Shown here: positions 44,902-53,984 of the stretch, piece after piece
How the letters are laid out: each line of letters opens with the position of its first letter
How positions within the stretch are numbered: position 1 is the first letter of the stretch
DNA from: a candidate division KSB1 bacterium
GTDB lineage: Bacteria; Zhuqueibacterota; Zhuqueibacteria; Residuimicrobiales; Krinioviventaceae
Assembly (NCBI GenBank): GCA_034521575.1
Contig: JAXHMJ010000003.1
Coordinates: 558,001-622,000 of the forward strand
Length of the DNA stretch: 64,000 bases
Reading direction: 5' to 3'
Notes under the pieces: generated by a model
What the model was told of the DNA's origin: nothing
The model's database searches: none
The model's input: only the letters and a program-made list of their open reading frames with translations
Position numbers and translations under genes: made by a program

Positions 44902-47271
44902 ATGAAAGTAAAATGGCTTTTTTTATGCCTGGGTATCTTGTGGCTGCCCGGTATGGCATCTGCGGATTTTCCGCGCATGTACGATGTGATTATGCTGACG
45001 GGCGATGATTTTCCCCGGTTTTTACAACAACCATTGGAGGAGATCAAAGCTTGGTCCTATTCATCAGCTACAGACACCTGGTCCGCAGCGACTTTGCAAA
45101 TTGATCAACTTGACGACGGTACGTCCTATTTCAGCAGCAAAAACGGCTTGCTGGATCCTGCGGATGAGGTGCTGATCGCTGCTCAGGAACTGGGGGACCA
45201 GGCCGACATAACAGGCTGGCCGCAAGCCGGTGTAACTCAGCGCCATGAACTGGCGGTGACGGATCCGCATTCCGGTTCTGTCGGGTATCTTTACTTTTTT
45301 CAAACTTTGGATCTCGCGGCGAGTGAAGAACAATGGGTTTCAGTCCGCAATGATACCGTGTATGGCAGAACCTATACGATGGCGCATGACAGTCTGCTCG
45401 CAAGCGGACTGCCCGCGATGCTGAAAATCGGCGAGTCCAATGTGGACTTTATGGATAAATGGCGGTTTCAGCTTAAAATCACCAAAATTGAAGCGACATT
45501 TGAGGGTATACCGATTAATTTGAGCCAGGATTTTTATGTCACCGAGTCCATTGACAAGTCTTACACGATCAAACAAAGCGGCATCACCATCGGTTCGATT
45601 CACATCAAAGCCTTCCAGGACGGTTCTCCTCAGCTGATCAGCGGCCCCTTGCGGGTGACTCGTAAAATACGCATCACCGTTGAATTCAGCGGCCTGATGG
45701 AGAGTGAAGCGCAATTGCCGTTGACTATACAATATTATCCCTATAATACTGAATTTGCGCCGGATTTCAGTCTGGAATTTCCTGATATTGACAAGCTGAA
45801 AGGTCCGTACCTGGAATTTTCCAAAGCATTCAACGACGCAGCCCTGCAGATGCGGTTCCACGGATACCATTATGATTTAAAATTTACGGATGAAACCGAC
45901 GATCATATTATCAATGACAATAATCTGGATATCTTTGATCACGAGATAAATGAAGCCGAGTGGGATAATCCGGATTCGCTCTGGTACGGATTCAGCGGTC
46001 ATAGTTCCAGCCTGGTTGATCAGGTATCGTCTCTGCATATGTTCTTTCCCGCTAAAGAGTATTTGAAATACGATGACGGACGTTCGCCGGTTCTGTTTTA
46101 TTTCGATAAAAAGGTGAACGGCGATTATGGCTATGAAGACTATCAGGTGTTTGGCGTCAACGGTCTGCGCATTCAGGACTGGGAAGTGGAAAAAAATGAC
46201 TCTTTGAATTTAGGCGGTCGTTTTCTCGATTATTATTTTCCCGAAAACAAAACAACCGGCGAATTAGAGTCGCTTTACGAACAACAGAGGCTGGCTTTAC
46301 AATCGGTTGTCACTTTTCAGGAATATGACAGGATTCCGCCTGCTTTTGTGCAGGATCTAAACGTTAACTCGGTAACAGATACGTCTGCCGTTCTGGAATG
46401 GACTGCTCCGGGTGATGACGGCCAGAGCGGCGGACCCGTGAGCCGTTATGAGATCTGTGTCAATGATCAGGCCCCGACAGCGAGCCAAATGGGGCCGAAT
46501 GAGATGGACTATTATTGGTACACCCTGGCTGACAAGCTGTCCTATACCGGAAGCGCCGGCGCCGGTGAAACCGAACTGTTTGAGGCGCCCGGACTGCAGT
46601 CCGGCGTGACTTTTTACTTTCGGATCCGAGCCGTTGATGATGATAATAATTGGTCGGGAATCTCCAATACAGCCTGGCAGGCAACCACTCCCGTCGAACT
46701 TGCCGCATTGTCCGCTCGTGTCACGGATGCCCGGGTTGTACTGAGCTGGTCCACGCAATCGGAGACCAATAATCTCGGATTTGCTGTTCAGAGACGCAAA
46801 TTCGGTCAGACTGACTCTGACTGGCAGACGCTGCGGTTCGTCAATGGCCGGGGCACCACCAGCAAAACAGTTCACTATGAATTTATCGATAAAGTGACAA
46901 CCGGACACTATGAGTACCGTCTCAAGCAAACCGATACGGATGGAGCGTTTTCCTATAGTTCAATCCTGCGTGTTGAGGTCTCTGCTCCCAAAGCATTCGC
47001 ATTGCAACAAAATTATCCGAATCCGTTTAATCCCGAAACGGTTATCCGTTACGAACTGCCGGCTCGGGTAACGGGACCGGTAACCCTGGTGATTCATGAT
47101 ATGCTGGGACGTATGATCAAAGTGGTGCGTGAACCCGCACAGGCGGGTTATCACAGGTTTGTGTGGGACGGAACCGATGCATCCGGTACCCAGGTGAGCT
47201 CCGGTGTTTATTTGTATACGTTAAAAGCCGGGTCTTTTGTAAAAACCTGTAAAATGGTTAAATTACAGTAA
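44902..47271 (+). CDS. large secreted protein with fibronectin-III and C-terminal sorting domain
   Basis: The start at 44902 (GAGG upstream) is preferred over 44857 because it opens the signal peptide VKWLFLCLGILWLPGMASA. The 789-residue protein has a unique beta-rich N-terminal part of about 470 residues. A fibronectin-III domain follows at roughly 475-600 (PPAFVQDLNVNSVTDTSAVLEW, ending YFRIRAVDDD), then a second sandwich (ALSARVTDARVVLSWSTQSE). The FlgD-like type-A sorting tail has NYPNPFNPETVIRYEL and SSGVYLYTLKAG and ends KMVKLQ. Such tails mark cargo for surface delivery or anchoring in FCB bacteria. Function of the N-terminal part is unknown. Confidence 0.85.
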   Translation: MKVKWLFLCLGILWLPGMASADFPRMYDVIMLTGDDFPRFLQQPLEEIKAWSYSSATDTWSAATLQIDQLDDGTSYFSSKNGLLDPADEVLIAAQELGDQADITGWPQAGVTQRHELAVTDPHSGSVGYLYFFQTLDLAASEEQWVSVRNDTVYGRTYTMAHDSLLASGLPAMLKIGESNVDFMDKWRFQLKITKIEATFEGIPINLSQDFYVTESIDKSYTIKQSGITIGSIHIKAFQDGSPQLISGPLRVTRKIRITVEFSGLMESEAQLPLTIQYYPYNTEFAPDFSLEFPDIDKLKGPYLEFSKAFNDAALQMRFHGYHYDLKFTDETDDHIINDNNLDIFDHEINEAEWDNPDSLWYGFSGHSSSLVDQVSSLHMFFPAKEYLKYDDGRSPVLFYFDKKVNGDYGYEDYQVFGVNGLRIQDWEVEKNDSLNLGGRFLDYYFPENKTTGELESLYEQQRLALQSVVTFQEYDRIPPAFVQDLNVNSVTDTSAVLEWTAPGDDGQSGGPVSRYEICVNDQAPTASQMGPNEMDYYWYTLADKLSYTGSAGAGETELFEAPGLQSGVTFYFRIRAVDDDNNWSGISNTAWQATTPVELAALSARVTDARVVLSWSTQSETNNLGFAVQRRKFGQTDSDWQTLRFVNGRGTTSKTVHYEFIDKVTTGHYEYRLKQTDTDGAFSYSSILRVEVSAPKAFALQQNYPNPFNPETVIRYELPARVTGPVTLVIHDMLGRMIKVVREPAQAGYHRFVWDGTDASGTQVSSGVYLYTLKAGSFVKTCKMVKLQ

Positions 47272-47294
47272 TCTATTGCAGCTGATTAAACTAT

Positions 47295-48077
47295 ATGGAT
47301 TTCAATATGCCAATGAAAAATATCGTTATACTTTTCTGTTGTCTGTGTGTGCTGCCGGTATTTGCCCAGGATTTCCCCGATCATACCGGCAATGCCGTGA
47401 ATGATTTTGCCAATGTTATACCGAGCCGGTATCAGGAGCAGATGGAATCAATTTGCCGTGAAGTTTATCAAAAAGCGGGTGTGGCAATTGTTGTCGTCAC
47501 CATGGAATCCATCGGCATGAACGAGTATACTGATTATGCCGCTCGTCTTTACGAGCATTGGGGAATCGGCAGTTCTGATACAAATGAAGGGGCGCTTATT
47601 TTCAATGTGACAGATGTACGCAAAGTCCGGATTGAAGTCGGCTATGGCATGGAAGGTTATTTGAATGATGCGCGGGCCGGAGATATCTATCGGGAGATTA
47701 TTCGTCCCCGCTTGGCAGAGGGACAGTATGGCCCTGGTTTTCTGGCGGGGGTTCAGACTATTGCCGCGCTTGTTGCCCAGGAACATAATATCACGGTAAC
47801 GGGTGCGCAGAACGTCCAGCAAACAACATCCCGGTCAACCGGCCGCAAAGGAAGCCCGATCTGCTTTCTGATCGGATTGTTTGTTCTGTTTTCCATCTTT
47901 CGGCGCGGCGGCGGCGGTGGACTGCTGCCGCTGCTGCTGTTAGGCGGAATGATGGGACGCGGTACCGGTGGATTTGGCGGCGGCTTTGGCGGCGGTGGTG
48001 GTGGCAGTTTTGGCGGCGGCTTTGGCGGCTTTGGCGGTGGTATGAGCGGCGGCGGCGGCGCCGGCGGCGGATATTAA
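47295..48077 (+). CDS. TPM-domain protein with glycine-rich tail
   Basis: The 260-residue protein has a signal peptide (VILFCCLCVLPVFAQ) and an extracytoplasmic TPM domain of about 140 residues: VNDFANVIPSRYQEQM, AIVVVTMESIG, GALIFNVTDVRKVRIEVGYGMEG and YREIIRPRLAEGQYG. One membrane helix (PICFLIGLFVLFSIF) follows, then a Gly/Phe-rich tail of GGGFGGG repeats. TPM (YgcG/TLP18.3-like) proteins are often found next to LemA, as here two genes downstream. Their role is in envelope or membrane-protein maintenance, with phosphatase activity claimed for plant relatives. ATGs at 47307 and 47313 are possible starts. Confidence 0.88.
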   Translation: MDFNMPMKNIVILFCCLCVLPVFAQDFPDHTGNAVNDFANVIPSRYQEQMESICREVYQKAGVAIVVVTMESIGMNEYTDYAARLYEHWGIGSSDTNEGALIFNVTDVRKVRIEVGYGMEGYLNDARAGDIYREIIRPRLAEGQYGPGFLAGVQTIAALVAQEHNITVTGAQNVQQTTSRSTGRKGSPICFLIGLFVLFSIFRRGGGGGLLPLLLLGGMMGRGTGGFGGGFGGGGGGSFGGGFGGFGGGMSGGGGAGGGY

Positions 48078-48102
48078 AATTAAAATTTACGGAGGATCAG
48101 TT

Positions 48103-48822
48103 ATGGCGAAAAAACCCAAATCGCCAAAAGACATATTTGCGGAATTTACTGATGATATCAAACAGGCGTTTCCTGAACAGGTTGTCGCTATTCATTTGTA
48201 CGGTAGCGGCGCCAAAGGTGAATATGATCCGAAACACTCGGATATCAATTTTCTGGTGGTGTTGACCGATGCCGGTATTCAGAATATTGATCAGTATATG
48301 CCGTTAATGAAAAAATGGGACAAACGGGGCGTTGCGGCGCCTTTGTTTTTAACCCGGAACTATATCGAATCTTCTCTGGATGCATTTCCGATCGAGTTCT
48401 TAAATATGCAGAGATACAATCATCTGGTCTATGGTGAAAATGTTCTTGAACCTTTGGAAATTGATCCCAAAGACCTGCGTTTAAAATGCGAAGAACAGAT
48501 CAAGGGCAAGTTGCTGCATCTGCGGGAAGAATTTTTGCGCACCGGCGGCAGAAAACGTCTGCTCAAGCAGCTGTTGGATGCCACTGTCCCTGCCTTTTCT
48601 TCAATTTTCACGGGGTTGCTGCATCTAAAAGATGTAACGCCTCCTGCCCGCAAGAAAGATACCTTGTTGAAATCGGCTCAGGAGTTTGGCCTGGACGAAT
48701 CTGTGTTCAATAAAGTGATTCAGGTCAATGCCCTGAATCCCGGCAAAGATGAACTTTATCAACTCTGCAAACATTATATCGAAGAGATTAGAAAACTGGC
48801 AAAAATCGTGGACAAATGGTAG
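48103..48822 (+). CDS. nucleotidyltransferase-fold protein
   Basis: The 239-residue protein has an N-terminal polymerase-beta-type nucleotidyltransferase motif: HLYGSGAKGEYDPKHSDINFLVVL, with Gly34-Ser35 and Asp47, but the second metal ligand is Asn49 rather than Asp. The C-terminal half is helical (KLLHLREEFLRTGG, LYQLCKHYIEEIRKLAKIVD), resembling HEPN-like four-helix bundles. So catalysis may be weakened or altered. It sits between TPM and LemA genes with GGAGG upstream, in one operon. Role unknown. Confidence 0.75.
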   Translation: MAKKPKSPKDIFAEFTDDIKQAFPEQVVAIHLYGSGAKGEYDPKHSDINFLVVLTDAGIQNIDQYMPLMKKWDKRGVAAPLFLTRNYIESSLDAFPIEFLNMQRYNHLVYGENVLEPLEIDPKDLRLKCEEQIKGKLLHLREEFLRTGGRKRLLKQLLDATVPAFSSIFTGLLHLKDVTPPARKKDTLLKSAQEFGLDESVFNKVIQVNALNPGKDELYQLCKHYIEEIRKLAKIVDKW

Positions 48823-48833
48823 AGGGAGACACA

Positions 48834-49436
48834 ATGTCGAGAAGAATATTTATTATCGTACTGGTCGTGATCCTTGGTATCGTGCTGCTTTCATCGTTCT
48901 CATCCTATAATCGTTTCGTCGCATTGGATGAACAGGTGAACAGTTCATGGGCCCAGGTTGAAAATGTGTTACAACGTCGTATGGATTTGATTCCGAACCT
49001 GGTTCAAACGGTTAAAGGGTATGCCAACTTTGAACAGGAAACACTGACCCAGGTGATCCAGGCGCGCGCTCAGGCCACTCAGACCAAGGTGGATGCAGGA
49101 CAAATGACAGATAATCCGCAGCAAATGCAAAAGTATCTGAACGCTCAAAATTCATTGTCCTCCTCACTGGGACGCCTGATGGTCGTGGTGGAGCGCTATC
49201 CGGAGCTCAAGGCCAACCAGAATTTCCTGCGTCTGCAGGATGAACTCGCCGGGACGGAAAACCGCATCGCAGTGGAACGCCGGCGCTACAATGAAGCGGT
49301 GCGGGCTTTTAATCAAAAAATCCGCACATTCCCGTCCAATATCTTTGCAGGGCTGTTCGGCTTTGAACAGCGTCCGTATTTCGAAGCGCCTGAAGAAGCG
49401 CAGACGGTCCCACAAGTTGATTTTGGAACGGACTGA
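48834..49436 (+). CDS. lemA: LemA family protein
   Basis: The start at 48834 follows AGAGGGAG. The 200-residue protein has an N-terminal membrane anchor (IFIIVLVVILGIVLLSSF) and the LemA helical domain: FVALDEQVNSSWAQVENVLQRRMDLIPNLV spread over 30-58, then QARAQAT, LGRLMVVVERYPELKANQNF and the signature NRIAVERRRYNEAVRAFN with FPSNIFAGLFGF. LemA proteins face the outside and usually pair with TPM proteins, as here. The cellular role is not settled. A strong terminator follows. Confidence 0.95.
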   Translation: MSRRIFIIVLVVILGIVLLSSFSSYNRFVALDEQVNSSWAQVENVLQRRMDLIPNLVQTVKGYANFEQETLTQVIQARAQATQTKVDAGQMTDNPQQMQKYLNAQNSLSSSLGRLMVVVERYPELKANQNFLRLQDELAGTENRIAVERRRYNEAVRAFNQKIRTFPSNIFAGLFGFEQRPYFEAPEEAQTVPQVDFGTD

Positions 49437-49446
49437 GTGATTTTGA

Positions 49447-49478
49447 TTCAAGGGCGGGGATCCCCGCCCTTGAATTTA
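49447..49478 (+). terminator. intrinsic terminator after lemA
   Basis: A 28-base perfect palindrome (TTCAAGGGCGGGGA with TCCCCGCCCTTGAA, 49447-49474) is followed by TTTA. Confidence 0.85.
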
Positions 49479-49679
49479 TCTTCCAAGATGACCTTTTCAA
49501 ACATATCGTTTGATCCGACAATCGTCTATTCTGATCACTTTGCATTGATAAAAATCAAAGATGCAAGACCGGGAGGCAGGGCATTGGGTGTATTGTCTTT
49601 TGCTATGTCAAACAACGGATAAAATTTGTAAATTTTTTAGGCTTTACAGTGTCGGTTATCCGATTCCTGTGGAGAAAAA

Positions 49680-50561
49680 ATGATGGTCAAGACTCTGTTG
49701 AGAAAATCTGTAAAATTGACGCTGCTTGAAGCCAGAATCGCGATTGTCGCCAATATCCTGTTGTTCGGCTTGAAATTATGGGCGGGTACGGTTGTGGGCT
49801 CTATTGCCCTGATCGCTGACGCATGGCATACTCTCTCCGATTCAGTGTCTTCTATCGTCGTATTGTTTGGCGTCAAGGTTGCGCAGAAACCGGCGGATCA
49901 CGAACATCCCTACGGGCATGGCCGGGCTGAACTCATTGCCACTCTGGCTATCGGTGTGATGCTTGTAGTGGTCGCCTGGTCTTTCCTGCGGGAATCCTGG
50001 CTGCGTCTGCAGGGCGGCGAAAGTGTGGTTTTTGGCGCACTTGCTATTACTGTAACCGCGATTTCTGTGGTCGTGAAAGAAGGTCTGGCGCAGTTTGCAT
50101 TCCGGGCCAATAAAAAAGTGACATCCAATATTCTCCGGGCGGATGCCTGGCATCACCGCTCCGATGCCATCAGTTCCGCGGCATTGCTGGTGGGGATGTT
50201 TCTCAGTTTCTGTTTTTGGTGGATGGACGGTGTCCTCGGTTTTTTGGTGGCCTTGATGATCGGTTATGCCGCCTTTGAGATTATTCGTGATTCCATTCAT
50301 CAGTTTCTTGGCCGCGCCGTCAATCCGGCTACTCGGGAAAAAATCCGTGATATTTGTAAAGAATACGGCGTCAAATCCGAATCTATTCATCATTTTCACA
50401 AACACGAATACGGCGATCACATGGAACTTACATTTCACCTGCGTTTGCCCAATAATATGACCGTTGAGACAGCCCATGAAATCGTCAAGGATATTGAGCA
50501 ACGAATCCGTGATGAGTTGGATATGGAAACCACGGTGCATGTTGAGCCTTTGGTCAGATAA
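49680..50561 (+). CDS. cation diffusion facilitator (CDF) metal efflux transporter
   Basis: The 293-residue protein has six hydrophobic segments and the two CDF metal-site motifs HxxxD: DAWHTLSD (His50, Asp54) in helix 2 and DAWHHRSD (His158, Asp162) in helix 5. The cytoplasmic C-terminal domain (about 210-290) has HHFHKHEYGDHMELTFHL and ends METTVHVEP. HxxxD pairs suggest zinc specificity, although DxxxD is more usual in FieF; cobalt or iron is possible. It exchanges metal for protons at the inner membrane. It stands alone. Confidence 0.93.
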   Translation: MMVKTLLRKSVKLTLLEARIAIVANILLFGLKLWAGTVVGSIALIADAWHTLSDSVSSIVVLFGVKVAQKPADHEHPYGHGRAELIATLAIGVMLVVVAWSFLRESWLRLQGGESVVFGALAITVTAISVVVKEGLAQFAFRANKKVTSNILRADAWHHRSDAISSAALLVGMFLSFCFWWMDGVLGFLVALMIGYAAFEIIRDSIHQFLGRAVNPATREKIRDICKEYGVKSESIHHFHKHEYGDHMELTFHLRLPNNMTVETAHEIVKDIEQRIRDELDMETTVHVEPLVR

Positions 50562-50602
50562 AAAGGGCTCGAGCGACGAACCTGAAACAAAGGAGATTAG
50601 CT

Positions 50603-52063
50603 ATGAATCGGCGTAATTTTTCCAAACACATGGTGACTCTGGGTGTCGGAGCTTCGGCTTTGGGTTATGCTGCAAGATCAGGAGCACAGGAACCCTCGGG
50701 CGAAACCTATACCGAACCCGCTAAAAAGCTGCCGGTGCGGCATTTTGATGTGGTGGTAGCCGGCGGCGGCACAGCCGGACTGTTTGCGGCCCTGGCAGCG
50801 GCGCGTCAGGGCGCCAAAACCATGCTGATCGAGTCCAAGGGATATGTGGGCGGTATCGCTGTGGAAGGCGGAACGGCCATTCACAGTTTTTACAACCTGT
50901 ATACCGCGTTTGAGAACTGTGAACGGCGCAAAGTCGTGCAGGGCATTCCCGGCGAATTTATGGACGAACTCACCGCCCTGGGCGGCGCCACCGGATATCC
51001 GGAAATGGAGACCGGTCGCGGCTATGACTCGGTGTGTACGGCCGTCGATGTGGAAAAGTATAAAATTCTGGCGTTCCGAAAATTGGAAAAAGCGGGCGTG
51101 TTTGTCGCGGTCAATACGCTGCTGGTGGACGCGATTATGGACGGCGACCGCATCAAAGGCGTAATCACAGAAAGCCGTTCCGGACGCGAGGCGGTCATGG
51201 CCAGGAGCTTTATCGATTCCACCGGATATGCTGATCTGAGCGCCTATGCCGGAGCGGAATTTACCGTTCCCAATGACTATGCCAGTTGCAACAGTTTTGG
51301 ATTTGCGAATGCGTCTATTGACGATTATCACAAGTTTCTGGAATCGCACGATGCGGTGGGACAGATGTGCCGCGGACCGCGCAGCGGTGAGGACGGCAAA
51401 TTTGTACGCATGGGCGCGGAACGTCTGGATATTCCCGGTTTTGTCGATAAAGCACGGAAAATCGGCATGTCCATGGTGACCACCACCACACATGACAATT
51501 ACCTGATGTACATCAAGTGCAATTACAAAATCCCCGGCAGTGTGATCAATCGCGATGATGTGGCCAAAGCCGAGATCGAGATCCGCAAGCGCATGGAAAA
51601 AGCTGAGGCGCTGTACCGGGAATTTGTGCCTGGATTTGAAAAAGCATTTATTGCGCGCACCAGTCCGTCGCTGGTTATCCGCCGCGGACGCCAGGTGACC
51701 TGCGATTACGATCTGTCGCATGAAGATGTGATCAACGCCCGGCATTTTGATGATGATACGTTTGTATACGGATTCCACGATTCCGCCCCCCGTTACCAGA
51801 TCAAGGACGGCGGCACCTATGGAATTCCGTACCGCGCTCTGTGCGTCAGGGGTATTGATAATCTGTATGCCGTGGGCATGATGATCACCTCGGATCACCG
51901 CGCGCACATGTCCACGCGCAACACTGTCAGCTGTATGGGGCAGGGTCAGGCTGCGGGTACGGCGGCCGCTTTGTGCGCAGAAAAGAATATCGGTTCCCGA
52001 GATCTGAAATACCCGAAACTGCATAAAGCTCTGGAAAAAGGCGGTGTGTATTTTGAAGCCTAA
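50603..52063 (+). CDS. Tat-exported FAD-dependent oxidoreductase
   Basis: The 486-residue protein starts with a twin-arginine signal (MNRRNFSKHMVTLG, cleavage near SGAQ). An FAD_oxidored domain follows: FDVVVAGGGTAGLFAALAAAR, YVGGIAVEGGTAIHSFYN, FIDSTGYADLSAYAG and a C-terminal GIDNLYAVGMMI with TVSCMGQGQAAGTAAAL. It is related to the lipoprotein enzyme at 25110-26771 but is exported folded, presumably with bound FAD. Substrate unknown; in similar genomes the family accompanies sugar-processing genes. AAAGGAG precedes the ATG. Confidence 0.9.
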   Translation: MNRRNFSKHMVTLGVGASALGYAARSGAQEPSGETYTEPAKKLPVRHFDVVVAGGGTAGLFAALAAARQGAKTMLIESKGYVGGIAVEGGTAIHSFYNLYTAFENCERRKVVQGIPGEFMDELTALGGATGYPEMETGRGYDSVCTAVDVEKYKILAFRKLEKAGVFVAVNTLLVDAIMDGDRIKGVITESRSGREAVMARSFIDSTGYADLSAYAGAEFTVPNDYASCNSFGFANASIDDYHKFLESHDAVGQMCRGPRSGEDGKFVRMGAERLDIPGFVDKARKIGMSMVTTTTHDNYLMYIKCNYKIPGSVINRDDVAKAEIEIRKRMEKAEALYREFVPGFEKAFIARTSPSLVIRRGRQVTCDYDLSHEDVINARHFDDDTFVYGFHDSAPRYQIKDGGTYGIPYRALCVRGIDNLYAVGMMITSDHRAHMSTRNTVSCMGQGQAAGTAAALCAEKNIGSRDLKYPKLHKALEKGGVYFEA

Positions 52064-52170
52064 ACAGTGGATGATGTTTCTGTTCATATGTATTTTTCAG
52101 TCCGGTCCGGGCCGTACATTTTATATTTTTCTGCCTGTGAAAAGCTTTGCTGAATAAAGCGAAGAAACAG

Positions 52171-52197
52171 CAGCGGGCAGATCAGGTGCCCGCTGCC
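52171..52197 (-). terminator. intrinsic terminator of the ECF sigma operon
   Basis: GCAGCGGGCA (52171-52180) pairs perfectly with TGCCCGCTGC (52188-52197). On the - strand it follows the last gene of the operon and is trailed by TGTTTCTT. Confidence 0.75.
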
Positions 52198-52203
52198 TCG
52201 AGT

Positions 52204-53027
52204 TTATTTTAAAAGCAGCATTTGTTTGCTTGAAACCTTATCCCCAGCCTGAATTTGATACAAATAGGTTCCGGATGGCACCTGTTCACCTGTCTCATTT
52301 ACGCCATTCCACAGAATACGATGAGAACCTGTATTCTGCATACCCTGATCAAAACTTTGTATCAGCTGACCCTTGATGTTGAATATTTTTATGCGCACTT
52401 CGGAAGGTTCATCAAGTGAAAAAGTGATCGTGGTGCTCGGATTGAACGGATTCGGCGCGTTAAACGTCTCAAAATTGTCGTCATTCATCTCTGTAGCTTT
52501 GTTCAATCCCTGAAGCCATTCGCGCACTGCGGCTCTGATCTCCTGTCTGGACAAGCCTTGCTTTCGCAGAGACCGGATGTATTGCCGCAATTGTTTTTTC
52601 TCAATTCGGGACAAATCCTTTAATCTTTTCGGTCGTTCCAGTCCCCAGGACTCGAACAGTTCCGCAACCGCCTTGTGAATCTCTTCGCGTGAAGCGCCCT
52701 GTTCGCGCAGGTCCTGTATCGTGGATTTGAGCGTTTCCCGCTGTTGCTCGGTCAACTGATGAAATTGCGGACCGTGACCTCGTCCGGGCCGTTCCGGCAG
52801 TTTTAGTCCCCAGGATTCGAACAGTTCGGCCACCGCCGCGTGAATGTCTTCGCGCGAGGCGCCCTGATCACGCAGGTTCTGTACGGTCTCCCGAATCATC
52901 TGTTGCTGTTCTTCCGTCAGATTTTCATTCAGAAAATGTCGTCCTTGATGCGGTTGTGCCATGGTCAATGCCGCAGTCAGTAAAATCAGGGGAAAAGCGC
53001 TGTGAAAAATATATGATATCGTTTCAT
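52204..53027 (-). CDS. secreted triple-repeat protein with sorting tail, one frame change
   Basis: The real start is ATG 53027 after AAGGAG: MKRYHIFFTALF, which joins the main frame as PLILLTAALTMAQP if one G is added to the GGGG run at 52989-52992. The 274-residue product has three repeats of about 45-60 residues: a helix LTEEQ..(M/L)....Q.LR.QGASRE(D/E)IH.AV.ELFESWGL in two clean copies and RSLRKQGLSRQEIRAAVREWL in a third. A type-A sorting tail follows (APNPFNPSTTITFSL; ending KQMLLLK). It is the last gene of the ECF sigma operon. The LTEEQ repeats recall Spy/CpxP LTXXQ motifs, hinting at envelope stress. Confidence 0.8.
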
Positions 53028-53103
53028 GATCCTGCTCCTTGGTTAAAATAAGAAAAGAACGCGTTCCTGATGAATTCACCGGTTTGACAAAGCTGGTTCA
53101 GTT

Positions 53104-53562
53104 TTATTCCAAAAAAAGTTTATTCGGGGGGCTCGGTTTATCCCGGTCCTTGTCTTTATAAAATCCACTATCCGGTTCCGGCCGCGGTTTTCTGTTATGA
53201 AAATGCGGTCGTTTGTCCCGGTGACGGCGTTCTTTCAATCGTTTGATCTGTTCTTCGGTCAGGAGAGGCCTCATTTCCTTGAACATCGAGTCCAGAATGG
53301 TTTTGGTCTCTTTTAAAACCTGTTTATGATTGCTTTCAAGCTGTTCACGGTACTTTTGCCAGATGACTCGCAGCGTATCAGCCTGTTCCGGGGTGGGCTG
53401 AACCACCCGCGCGAACAGCTTTTCGAACATGAGATCGGCACGATGGTCTTTAAATTCCCGGATACGCTGCAGCATATAGACCCGGTATCCCAAAACCCCA
53501 ATAGCCATGCCGATTAATAAAGTGACAATCAAAATTAATGTGCTTTTTGATTGTTTTTTCAT
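53104..53562 (-). CDS. membrane-anchored LTXXQ-like (Spy/CpxP/ZraP-related) protein
   Basis: The 152-residue protein has an N-terminal anchor (LILIVTLLIGMAIGVLGY), a helical hairpin with PTPEQADTLRVIWQKYREQL and MRPLLTEEQIKRLKERR, and a basic, Pro/His-rich tail (KRPHFHNRKPRPEPD). The paired PEQ and LTEEQ turns are the mark of Spy/CpxP/ZraP-type periplasmic chaperones or metal sensors. Its start overlaps the stop of the anti-sigma-like gene, so the two are translationally coupled. His-rich stretches could bind metal; that is inference. Confidence 0.75.
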   Translation of the reverse strand: MKKQSKSTLILIVTLLIGMAIGVLGYRVYMLQRIREFKDHRADLMFEKLFARVVQPTPEQADTLRVIWQKYREQLESNHKQVLKETKTILDSMFKEMRPLLTEEQIKRLKERRHRDKRPHFHNRKPRPEPDSGFYKDKDRDKPSPPNKLFLE

Positions 53563-53984
53563 AGCAAATCCTCCAGAGATTCGGCAAGATTCGGCGTAAA
53601 TGTTTCTTCCACCGTCATATTTGAGATCAAATAATTATAGATCACCGGGTACGAGTGGTTCTGCATGATATTGATGGATATCAGCAAGGCAATGATCAAC
53701 GAAGCCGCGATGGCCAGCCGCTTGAATTTGCTGTAAATCAGTACAAACAGGTCGGGCGGGTCCTGAACCGCCTTGTAAATCCGCTGGGTTACCCGTTGCG
53801 CAAAAAACGGCTGGAATGAGAACTCGGGCGCTTTATCAAACCATTGCTGGGTTTGTTCCAGCATAGCCCGATCCGCTTTGAGCTGCGGATGGTTTTCCAA
53901 AGCGGCATCTAACCGGCGCTGCTTTCTGTCGGAAAGTGTGCCTTCAAGAGACCGCAATAACAATCTACGCCATTTATATCGCAT
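53559..53984 (-). CDS. anti-sigma-factor-like membrane protein
   Basis: The start at 53984 (GGGTGAA upstream) overlaps the end of the sigma gene. The 141-residue product has a cytoplasmic N-terminal helical region (LLRSLEGTLSDRKQRRLDAALENHP), a segment QQWFDKAPEFSFQPFFAQRVTQRIY typical of RsiW-like anti-sigma domains without the zinc-binding HxxxCxxC, and one membrane helix (LAIAASLIIALLISINIM). A short outer part ends the protein. By position and architecture it should hold the adjacent ECF sigma factor. Confidence 0.78.
   Translation of the reverse strand: MRYKWRRLLLRSLEGTLSDRKQRRLDAALENHPQLKADRAMLEQTQQWFDKAPEFSFQPFFAQRVTQRIYKAVQDPPDLFVLIYSKFKRLAIAASLIIALLISINIMQNHSYPVIYNYLISNMTVEETFTPNLAESLEDLL

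Noticed and set aside
47940-48075. Glycine-rich GGC repeat tract as a possible DNA repeat element
   Set aside because: It is the coding sequence of the Gly/Phe tail usual for TPM-domain proteins.
50678-52087. Long 469-codon open frame on the - strand
   Set aside because: It lies opposite the Tat FAD oxidoreductase, which has clear motifs, signal peptide and ribosome-binding site; the antisense frame is a shadow caused by codon bias.
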